A program made the translations under genes and the position numbers. Shown one piece after another: positions 35,094 through 41,682 of a DNA stretch of 41,682 bases. The notes beneath the pieces are model-generated. The model made no database searches. It had not been told where the DNA came from and worked only from the letters and a program-made list of their open reading frames with translations. Location of the stretch: positions 1 through 41,682 of IMG/VR virus record IMGVR_UViG_3300021960_000172. One strand, given 5' to 3'. Each line of letters opens with the position of its first letter. Position 1 is the stretch's first letter. Origin of the DNA: a virus.

Positions 35094-36608
35094 TTATTTC
35101 CTTTCGCCGTTCTGGCGTTGCAGGGCGGTGATGACGGCCAGCCGCTGCATGAGTTCGACCACGCGGGGGTCGGCGGAGGTGCCGGGGGCGTAGTCGCGGA
35201 CGGCATTGGCCGCCTGGTACGCGGGTGACACCAGCTTGTCCCTGAGGGCACCACGGACCATCGGGATGCCACCAACAAGGGCAGCCGTGGTGGCCGGATT
35301 GCCGCCACCAGCGATCATGGCCGTGCCGGCACTGGCGGCACCCGGGGCCGTGGCCAGCTTGTTCGGGTTCTTGGTGGACCGGCCAAAGGCATTGTTCAGT
35401 TGGGCAATGTCGCGCAGCCCGCCAGTCAGGCCGGCCTCGCCACGCTGCTCCAGCAGGGCGGAAAGGATGGACGGGCGCACCTCGTCTGTGCCGCTTAGTA
35501 CGGCTTTCTGCACGTCGTAATTCTTACCGAACTTGACCTTGGCCTCACGGATCGCATCAGCCAGCTCTGGATTGCTTGAAGCAATCTTGTCTAGTTCAGC
35601 TGATGCATCGGCCAGCTCCTTCTCGGCGAGGTCAACAGCCTTGCCTCGCTCAACAGTAAAGTTGCCCCCATCCATCTTTCCTTCCGCAATCTTCAGCTTG
35701 GTGTTGGCGCTGCGCCAACGGTCAAGGGCATCGCCGCCACCGGCATTGGCCGCCACTTCACGGTAGGGCTTGCCGATCTCGTTGCGGGCAGCCTCCAGCG
35801 TGTCGGCATTGATGGGCTTGTTGGCCGGAATGGAAGCCTCCTCGCGGGCAATCTTGTTGAACAGGGGCTGATTGGCGCGGGCCACACCAGCCTCGACATT
35901 CTGGATGCCGGCGATGCTCTCCAGCACCCGGTTCTTGATGGACGGATTGACCGATGACGGCACCACGGCAGCCCCACGGGCTTGCATGGCAGCAAGGACG
36001 CGATCCTTGGCGTCGTTGTTCAGCATGGCCTCGGCTACGCGTGCAGCCTCCTCCGGGCTCACATTGTTCGTGATCTTGCCAGCCACGCTACCCAGCACCG
36101 GGGCTATACCCGTGAGGCCGGCAGCCAGTCCAGCAGTAGCTCCGGCCCGCTCCGACAGCTTGCCCTCATCAATGAGGCTACGGGCTTGTTCAGCGGCATA
36201 GGCACCGGCACCGGCCTTGCCCACGTTTTTCACGGCCTGCATGGCACCAGCCACACGGCCAAATGGGAGGGCTCCCATGCCCATGGCGGCAACGACCTCA
36301 CCGGGAGCATGGCGGCCCTCGATGGCCTGGGCCAGTATTTCACCGGCGGCCGCAGCCACAGCGCCACCGGGACCGCCCTCGGGCTGCAACATCGGGATGC
36401 CATACCGGGCCGCCTGCGCAGCACCCGGCACCGGCTTGTTCTTCTGCTGACCAGCCAGCAGGCCGCCCTCGGCACCGTAGTATTCCTTGGCGGGCTCGGC
36501 CGCGCCACCACCCGCAATCACCTCCAGCCCGGCATCGGACACCCGGGACATGTCCCCGGCTGCAATAGCATCAAGGTCGGCGTCGGTCAGTTTAGATAGG
36601 TCGGGCAT
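35094..36608 (-). CDS. Probable internal virion protein (504 aa)
   Basis: Helical, Ala/Gly-rich and highly repetitive in composition (AAAAGEILAQAIEGRHAPGE, GATAGLAAGLTGIAPVLGSV). Long helices in the middle (EEAARVAEAMLNNDAKDRVL, ELADASAELDKIASSNPEL) suit a core or ejection protein. The N-terminus (MPDLSKLTDADLDAIAAGDM) looks like the start of several podovirus internal core proteins. It is encoded after the tail block, as in T7 and relatives. No enzymatic motif such as a lytic transglycosylase was seen. Confidence 0.6.
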   Translation of the reverse strand: MPDLSKLTDADLDAIAAGDMSRVSDAGLEVIAGGGAAEPAKEYYGAEGGLLAGQQKNKPVPGAAQAARYGIPMLQPEGGPGGAVAAAAGEILAQAIEGRHAPGEVVAAMGMGALPFGRVAGAMQAVKNVGKAGAGAYAAEQARSLIDEGKLSERAGATAGLAAGLTGIAPVLGSVAGKITNNVSPEEAARVAEAMLNNDAKDRVLAAMQARGAAVVPSSVNPSIKNRVLESIAGIQNVEAGVARANQPLFNKIAREEASIPANKPINADTLEAARNEIGKPYREVAANAGGGDALDRWRSANTKLKIAEGKMDGGNFTVERGKAVDLAEKELADASAELDKIASSNPELADAIREAKVKFGKNYDVQKAVLSGTDEVRPSILSALLEQRGEAGLTGGLRDIAQLNNAFGRSTKNPNKLATAPGAASAGTAMIAGGGNPATTAALVGGIPMVRGALRDKLVSPAYQAANAVRDYAPGTSADPRVVELMQRLAVITALQRQNGERK

Positions 36609-36610
36609 GG

Positions 36611-37954
36611 TTATGGATTCCGTCCCTTGTTGCGGCGCTCCCGTTCAGCCCTGGCGGCAGCGGCAAGGTCAACTGAGCCAGAAGGCACCGCAGCACTTGC
36701 GGGCACGGGCTGGGCGGCCCCAGCAACCGGGGCGGCATCCTCATACTCAAACAGTCCCTGCGGGATGGCAAAGGCACCAAGCACCTTCTGCTTGTTCTGG
36801 AGGCCCATGATCCGGGCATCACGCCAGCCACCTAGGCTGTTCTTGAAGCTGGAACCAGTAAGCGGGCCGGCTTCCTTGAGCTTGCGGACGGCCTCGCTCT
36901 CTGTGACGGCACCACCGCTGGTAGCCTTGAGGTCGGCATTGAGCACGGACTGGAACTTCTGGGCAATGCGGCCGGCAGCCTTGTCCTGCTCGGTTGGGCT
37001 GGCCCCAAAGCGCAGTTTCCACTCGTTGGTACGGGCATCAACCTCGCCGCTGTATTGGTCGAAGGAACCGGGGCCGTAGGTCTGCTCAAAGGCGGCAATG
37101 TCGTTCTGCACGCTGCCAAGGTTGCGGACCAGGGTGTTCTCGTCCTCAATGGCCTTGAGCTGGGTCGGGGTAAGGGTCGGGGTCTTGCCGTTGAAGGGCA
37201 GGAGGCGGGCGCGTTCACGCTCAATGGCGTCACGGTCGTTCTTGACCAGCCCGGCCTTCACCATGTCAGACACGGTGAGCATGGCATACTTCTGGTCGGT
37301 GGGGGCACGCTGCATTTCCAGCTGGAACGAGAGCCAGTCCTTGCCGTCCTTGCTGTTCACGTCGATGCCACGGGCCTCAGCCTCGGTGCGCAGGTTCTTG
37401 AGAGAAACGCTTTCCTTCTGGTTGCTGGCCTCCACCTGGGCCTGCTCGGCGGCCTGGCGCTGCTGGCCGTAGATGTCCAGTGCTTGTTTTGCCTGCGCAT
37501 TGGCCACCCGCTGCTCATCCGACAAACCGGCCGGGCCAGCCACATTCCCGGTATAGCCACCGGAGCCACCCACAACACTCCAGCCCGCCTTGCCAGCGGT
37601 GGGGTTGATTGGGCTGTTTAGGTCAACGCCAACGGTGCGGGCGTCCTTCTCAAGGGCCGCACGGTCGGCGGCCTGCTTCTTGGCAAAGTCGAACACGGCG
37701 CCCTCCTTCTGCTGCTGGCGCCATTGTTCCATGGAGTCGATCAGCCCCTGCCGGCGGTTCTGCTCACGCAGGGCTTCCTGCATGGCCAGTTCCTTGAGGC
37801 GGGCGGCCTCCTGCTTTTTCATGGCCTCGGCCGCATTGCGCTGCTCCGACACCTTGTTGATGCCGTTGGCGATGCCGCCGGCTAGATTGGCGTAACCCTC
37901 CGCGATGTAGCGAGCGCCGTAGTCAAGGGGGGCTTGGGAGAAGAATTGTGCCAT
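36611..37954 (-). CDS. Probable internal virion protein (447 aa)
   Basis: Starts MAQFFSQAPLDYGARYIAEG, with a Gly/Ala segment followed by long charged helices (ALREQNRRQGLIDSMEQWRQ). The C-terminal part is lower in order (AAPVAGAAQPVPASAAVPSG). The helical, Ala/Gln-rich nature and the place beside the 504-aa protein and the PAPS-reductase-like gene suggest a DNA-ejection protein. A tail tape measure is excluded by the podovirus layout. No family motif visible. Confidence 0.55.
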   Translation of the reverse strand: MAQFFSQAPLDYGARYIAEGYANLAGGIANGINKVSEQRNAAEAMKKQEAARLKELAMQEALREQNRRQGLIDSMEQWRQQQKEGAVFDFAKKQAADRAALEKDARTVGVDLNSPINPTAGKAGWSVVGGSGGYTGNVAGPAGLSDEQRVANAQAKQALDIYGQQRQAAEQAQVEASNQKESVSLKNLRTEAEARGIDVNSKDGKDWLSFQLEMQRAPTDQKYAMLTVSDMVKAGLVKNDRDAIERERARLLPFNGKTPTLTPTQLKAIEDENTLVRNLGSVQNDIAAFEQTYGPGSFDQYSGEVDARTNEWKLRFGASPTEQDKAAGRIAQKFQSVLNADLKATSGGAVTESEAVRKLKEAGPLTGSSFKNSLGGWRDARIMGLQNKQKVLGAFAIPQGLFEYEDAAPVAGAAQPVPASAAVPSGSVDLAAAARAERERRNKGRNP

Positions 37955-37956
37955 GG

Positions 37957-38751
37957 CTATTTGAGGTATTCCAGAACCGGCTTCTGGGTGGCCCGCAGTT
38001 GGGCGGAAATGTTGCTGACGCTAAAACCAACCTTGGGGCAGTGAACGCTGGGACCGGCACCCCGGTCCATACAGGCGTAACAGGCGTTGATGTAGTCCGG
38101 GTTCATCGTCTTGTCGGCCTTCTCGCGCCACTCGCCGTCCACCTTCTCATAGCGGGTGTCGTGGATCGGGATGTTGTTCTCCTCGATGTAACGCCACACG
38201 TCCGCATTGGTGAAGTGGCGGATAGGGAAAGCGGCCGAGATGCTGCCAATGTTCTGGGCAATGTCAGAGTTCAGTGGCATGGCACCCAGCACTGGGTCAA
38301 CATCCACCGACTTGTGGCCATGAAACGCCATGTCGAAGGGATAGTTGAACGTCCCGGTCGGCTTGTTATAGATGTCATCCAGCGCACACAGGGGGTGGTC
38401 TGTGCCGGTTTGCGGGTGCAGGCCGGTCGGCAGATAGACGTAGCGGTTGCCAGCCTGATAGGCGTTGACGATCTCCACCTCGTCGCCGTTCTGCTGGACG
38501 GAAGTATGCAGCGGGGGGTAGTCAATGACGTGAAGATCCCAGTCCCGGATGACCTTGTTGGCGTAGTCGTATTTATGGTGCTGGAAGGGCTCGCGGTGAA
38601 ACACCACCTTGAGCTTTCTACGGCTCCTGACCATGTGCAGAACGGCAATACTGTCCTTGCCGAATGAGCACATGATGCAGGGGTTCTTGGCCGTAAGCAG
38701 CACGGCGTCGATCAGCGCAAAGGCACCGGAGACTTTTTCCTCGTATGTCAT
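37957..38751 (-). CDS. PAPS reductase-like PP-loop protein (264 aa)
   Basis: ATG 38751 shares a base with the upstream stop (TAATG). The SFGKDS PP-loop at residues 29-34 is preceded by PCIMC and followed by IAVLHM. The sequence continues with AGNRYVYLPTG and an HFTNADVWRYIEENNIPIHD segment, all typical of the PAPS reductase/DndC-like superfamily. Near the C-terminus Cys224, Cys227 and Cys238 (ACYACMDRG...HCPK) could bind a metal or Fe-S cluster. It could act in sulphur metabolism, DNA or tRNA thiolation, or have another role. It stands among virion genes without dnd partners. Confidence 0.8.
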   Translation of the reverse strand: MTYEEKVSGAFALIDAVLLTAKNPCIMCSFGKDSIAVLHMVRSRRKLKVVFHREPFQHHKYDYANKVIRDWDLHVIDYPPLHTSVQQNGDEVEIVNAYQAGNRYVYLPTGLHPQTGTDHPLCALDDIYNKPTGTFNYPFDMAFHGHKSVDVDPVLGAMPLNSDIAQNIGSISAAFPIRHFTNADVWRYIEENNIPIHDTRYEKVDGEWREKADKTMNPDYINACYACMDRGAGPSVHCPKVGFSVSNISAQLRATQKPVLEYLK

Positions 38752-39845
38752 TAGGCGGCGATGATACCCGCACCAGCAAGGGAACCAAAGGCGGTGAGTC
38801 CACCCGCGTTGCCGGCGGCGGCAGCCTGGGCCAAGCCCGCGTTCTGCTGCATCTGGGCACCGTAGAGTTGACCGGCCCACTCGGCACCCTGCGTGCCGGC
38901 ACCCTGGTTGATGTTGACGCCACCGTAGCCATTCTGCACGAACGGAGCCGCACCCTGCTGGAGGCCCTGAAGCTGACCACCCTGCGCCACAATCGGGGTA
39001 AGGCCAAGGAAGGACTGGATGTTGGCCAAGTCCTGCTGGCGGGCACCCTGCCGCTGCTGCACGTTGGCCTGGGCAGCCCCAAACTGGTTCTGGGCGGCCT
39101 GATTGCGCTGGCCGATAGCCGCCATGACATTCTCAAAGTTACCCTGACCGATACGGTTCTGGGTATCGCTGGTGGTCTGCCCGGACTGGAGCAGGGACAG
39201 AGCGTTCTGGCGGCGGGAGTCGTCCAGCGAGCGGTTGGCCAACTGCACCCCAAGGGACTCCTGGAGGGCGGCACCGTCACCAAGAATGTTGCCGCTGGCG
39301 GACCCACGGGCACGGGCAGCCTGCTCGGCCGCACGGGTCAGGGCAGCGTCCGGTGTGCCGGCACGGGCCAGTTCGTCAAAGATTTGGGACTCCAGAGCAG
39401 CCCGACCAGCCGCAGCCTGACCAGTATCGGCGTTCTTGTAGTCGCCCACCCGCTCATAGGTAGGAGCATCTGGTAGCTGCCCAAGCATACCCTCAATGCT
39501 GCGGTCGCCACGGAGCAAATCCCCGCCAAATTGCTGGCGTAGGGCAAAACCCTCAGGATCAGTAATGGCAAGCTGCCTGCGGGCCTCATTGGCAAAATCC
39601 CCGCCAAACCTGCGTTGCAGGTCAAGCAGTTGCTCGGTTGCCCGGGGTGCTTGCGCCATCTGCTGGTCGAACATCTGGGCCGCCAGTTCGGCATCCCCAA
39701 GGCCGGCAAAATCACCCTGACCAAGGCGTGCCTGAGCCTCGATCAGCCTGCGCTGGGGTAGAGTGGCGATGTCCGTCTCGATGCCAGCACGGTTGGCTGC
39801 TGCGTAGTCAGGCGGGGCGGGCGGGGGAGGGGTGCTTTTACCCAT
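38751..39845 (-). CDS. Probable internal virion protein (364 aa)
   Basis: Extremely rich in Ala, Gln and Gly (RNQAAQNQFGAAQANVQQRQ, AGQLYGAQMQQNAGLAQAAA). Long predicted helices alternate with Gln-rich turns and the C-terminus ends GGLTAFGSLAGAGIIAA, a hydrophobic tail. Such composition is usual in podovirus internal core proteins that leave the capsid through the tail. It overlaps the upstream gene by 8 bases. Confidence 0.6.
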   Translation of the reverse strand: MGKSTPPPPAPPDYAAANRAGIETDIATLPQRRLIEAQARLGQGDFAGLGDAELAAQMFDQQMAQAPRATEQLLDLQRRFGGDFANEARRQLAITDPEGFALRQQFGGDLLRGDRSIEGMLGQLPDAPTYERVGDYKNADTGQAAAGRAALESQIFDELARAGTPDAALTRAAEQAARARGSASGNILGDGAALQESLGVQLANRSLDDSRRQNALSLLQSGQTTSDTQNRIGQGNFENVMAAIGQRNQAAQNQFGAAQANVQQRQGARQQDLANIQSFLGLTPIVAQGGQLQGLQQGAAPFVQNGYGGVNINQGAGTQGAEWAGQLYGAQMQQNAGLAQAAAAGNAGGLTAFGSLAGAGIIAA

Positions 39846-40245
39846 AAGAAAGGTGCCTTGCGGCGGAGTTGAGCGTTACAATACTGAAGCGGTTTCCGTG
39901 CTTGGCCCTGATCCAGCAGATATGGGTCACGAACTTGCCAACCTTGTCACGGAGGAGATTATAGCAGGCTTTCATACCCCGGGTTTCCCGGGCCACGGTC
40001 AGGTCAATGTAGGCTACCGGACCACCTGTATCCAGGTAGGGGTCCATGACCTGTTCGGCCTTGTGGACACACCGGAATAAGGTGACTGAAAGAATCCTGC
40101 GCCGATCCGTCACCATCAAGCACCTGTCATTATTAACGAACCATTGCACCCAGGCGTTCAGGTTCTCATCGGGCCAGGCTTGGCATTGTGACCAGTACCG
40201 GCGCAGGAAAGCGGAGATATAGCGGGTGGTGCGGGGGTAGATCAT
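39838..40245 (-). CDS. GNAT-like small virion protein (gp13-like) (135 aa)
   Basis: Begins MIYPRTTRYISAFLRRYWSQ and later has GGPVAYIDLTVARETRGMKACYNLL, with the strand, V..e.rG..acy.LL helix order of the GNAT acyltransferase fold, then HICWIRAKHGNRFSIVTL. T7 gp13, encoded directly after the tail nozzle gene, also has this fold without confirmed enzyme activity. Position here, directly after the nozzle-like gene, is the same. The call is fold-level inference. Confidence 0.5.
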   Translation of the reverse strand: MIYPRTTRYISAFLRRYWSQCQAWPDENLNAWVQWFVNNDRCLMVTDRRRILSVTLFRCVHKAEQVMDPYLDTGGPVAYIDLTVARETRGMKACYNLLRDKVGKFVTHICWIRAKHGNRFSIVTLNSAARHLSYG

Positions 40246-41682
40246 AGCTCGGTCTTGATCGTGTCCGCGTAGGCCGTCACAGCCACGCCGTTGAGGGGGA
40301 TGCGGCTGCGGGTGCCGCCAAACTTGAACTGGATGACGTTGTATTTGCCCTTGGGGAGCAGGTTGAACGTCTTCTGCTTGAGGCGATCCCCGGCCGTCAG
40401 GGTGATGCCGGTGTCCAGTGCGGTGAAGCTGCCGGACATGTCCTTGTCGTAGTAGGCATAGGCCGTGATGTCGGCATCGGTCAGCTTGTTCTCGGTCTGG
40501 AATTGAACGATGTGGCCCACCTTGTCTACCAGCGGGTCGCCATGGGCATAGGCCCGGGTGATGACATAGCTCTCGTAGTCGGTAGTGTCGTCACGGTACT
40601 GGGCACCCGTTTCATCGGCCGGGGTCGTGAAGTCGTCCCACGTCCAGAACTTGCCCGTGGCATCGGCAAAGTTGAGCCGGATGCGGCCACTGAAGCCAGT
40701 AACACAGAAGTCAGCCGGGCTCCATCCGGTCCAGCAGCCCGACCACGACTTGGTGAGGGTGTTGTATACCAGCACGCAGTTGGGGGCGGTATTAGCCTCC
40801 TGAGTCAGCGCAATCAGGTAGCGATTCCGGTAATAGGCACTACAGGTCTTGGCGATGTAGGTCTTGTTGATGGCGTCGATCTCATCCTGAACCGGGGCAC
40901 TGATGGGCAGGCCCACCTCGGTCTGGGTGCCCGACTCGATGTTGCCAATGGAGCGCACGCCGTCCTGGGCGAGGAAGAACACGTCCTTGCCCACGGCCTG
41001 CACGGAGCGATGGGCCACACAGCCGATGCGGTTGTTGACGAGCTTGATTTCCCAGTCGGCCACCGGGGTCAGCGGGTCGGCATTGATCGTCCAGATGCTC
41101 CGCTGCTTGAAAACGAGCAGGTAGTTGCCGAACCATGAGGCAATGGCCGTGATGGGGTCGCCGTCGCCACCCACCCGGACAGAGGCACCCACCAAGTCCC
41201 AACTGTCGCCGTCAAGGATGTCGCTGACATAGACGGTATCTGGCGGGATGGAGGTGTCGGCCGAGGCACAGAACAGCCGGTTGGTGTGGCTGGTGATGAA
41301 CTGGGGCTTGCTGGGAACCTGGGTGATGTTGACGATGCCCAGCGCCGTGGTGCCACCAGCGGGTGCCGCTGCAAAGCTGATGGTGGGGGGCGTGGTGGCA
41401 CTGTAGCCCGAACTGGGCGTGGTGACGGTTGCCGCAACCACCTTGCCACCGTAGCCAAGGACAGCCGTGGCCGCCGCCGCACCGGAACTGAAGGTAATGG
41501 CCGGCACGCTGGTATAGCCAACGCCGGGGTCGGTGATCTTGATGCTGCTGACCTTCCCGGCCGTGATGGCATTGTGGGCCACCGAGCTGTCGATATACTT
41601 GAGGGCACCCACGCCATCGCAGTAATACAGGCGGTTGTTCAGCTGGGCAAAATAGACGTTGCTGCCACTGTAGGTACTGCTG
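40242..41682 (-). CDS. Tail nozzle-like protein, C-terminal part
   Basis: Continuation of the gene that starts at 516 (the last 130 bases here repeat window positions 1-130). It adds 437 codons, making the joined protein 608 aa. The region is beta-rich with several repeated WD-like blades (DSWDLVGASV, WTINADPLTPVADWEI, SRSWSGCW-like turns) that suggest a beta-propeller, as in T7 gp12 nozzle proteins. It contains FGNYLLVFKQRSIWTI and GVRSIGNIES, common in such tail proteins. A C-terminal domain rich in Thr/Tyr (TTDYESYVITRAYAHG) ends it. Confidence 0.7.
   Translation of the reverse strand, partial: SSTYSGSNVYFAQLNNRLYYCDGVGALKYIDSSVAHNAITAGKVSSIKITDPGVGYTSVPAITFSSGAAAATAVLGYGGKVVAATVTTPSSGYSATTPPTISFAAAPAGGTTALGIVNITQVPSKPQFITSHTNRLFCASADTSIPPDTVYVSDILDGDSWDLVGASVRVGGDGDPITAIASWFGNYLLVFKQRSIWTINADPLTPVADWEIKLVNNRIGCVAHRSVQAVGKDVFFLAQDGVRSIGNIESGTQTEVGLPISAPVQDEIDAINKTYIAKTCSAYYRNRYLIALTQEANTAPNCVLVYNTLTKSWSGCWTGWSPADFCVTGFSGRIRLNFADATGKFWTWDDFTTPADETGAQYRDDTTDYESYVITRAYAHGDPLVDKVGHIVQFQTENKLTDADITAYAYYDKDMSGSFTALDTGITLTAGDRLKQKTFNLLPKGKYNVIQFKFGGTRSRIPLNGVAVTAYADTIKTEL
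41553..41682. repeat. Terminal direct repeat, copy 2 (circular assembly overlap)
   Basis: Matches bases 1-130 with one mismatch (41556 versus 4). See the matching entry at 1-130. Confidence 0.9.

Noticed and set aside
37957-38751. PAPS-reductase-like gene as part of a Dnd phosphorothioation system
   Set aside because: No dndB, dndD, dndE or IscS-like gene was seen anywhere in the window.

Overview
The window is the complete or nearly complete genome of a tailed double-stranded DNA phage (Caudoviricetes, podovirus-like). The last 130 bases repeat the first 130 with one mismatch, and one gene reads in frame across that join. The molecule therefore closes into a circle (or is a circularly permuted genome) of about 41,552 bp. 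No chromosomal genes, rRNA, tRNA or CRISPR array were seen. High GC content, dense overlapping genes and Ea22-like and ABA-sandwich-like accessory genes point to an uncultured phage of a high-GC Gram-negative bacterium. The host cannot be named from this sequence.

Late region, minus strand, running from about 13.0 kb down to 1, across the join, and on from 41.55 kb to 34.1 kb. In transcription order it holds a small-terminase-like gene, a small unknown gene, the large terminase, a duplicated LamG-like protein, an S26-family (SipW/Sec11-type) signal-peptidase-like protein, portal, scaffold, an N4-gp56-type major capsid protein, small head proteins, fibre proteins including a very glycine-rich adhesin, a tail adaptor, a tail nozzle-like protein split by the window ends, a gp13-like protein, three large probable internal virion proteins with a PAPS-reductase-like gene among them, two holin-like genes and a small tip-like protein.

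Early region, plus strand, 13.1 to 34.1 kb. It opens with the antirestriction protein ArdA and a run of small unknown, probably host-takeover genes (13.1-18.2 kb). A control region at 18.2-23.3 kb follows, with terminators, a palindrome, a tyrosine integrase and a possible attP. Next comes a replication and DNA-metabolism block (23.3-34.1 kb): SSB-like protein, PD-(D/E)XK nuclease, RuvC-like resolvase, an adenine/N4-cytosine methyltransferase, a free-standing DnaA domain IV, a C5 cytosine methyltransferase, a dATP/dGTP diphosphohydrolase-like protein, a helicase-loader-like protein, DnaB helicase and a metallophosphoesterase. Four HNH endonucleases are scattered through it. No DNA polymerase, primase, endolysin or CI-like repressor could be recognised.

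The points most worth a second look are: (1) a 317-codon second reading frame that covers almost the whole C5 methyltransferase gene and looks like a real protein of the WPTP / LNPxWVExLMG type; (2) a signal peptidase-like gene inside the head operon where a prohead protease might be expected; (3) the PAPS-reductase-like gene among the virion genes; (4) two families of short repeated leader motifs; and (5) a compact RNA/operator control region at 19.7-20.0 kb.
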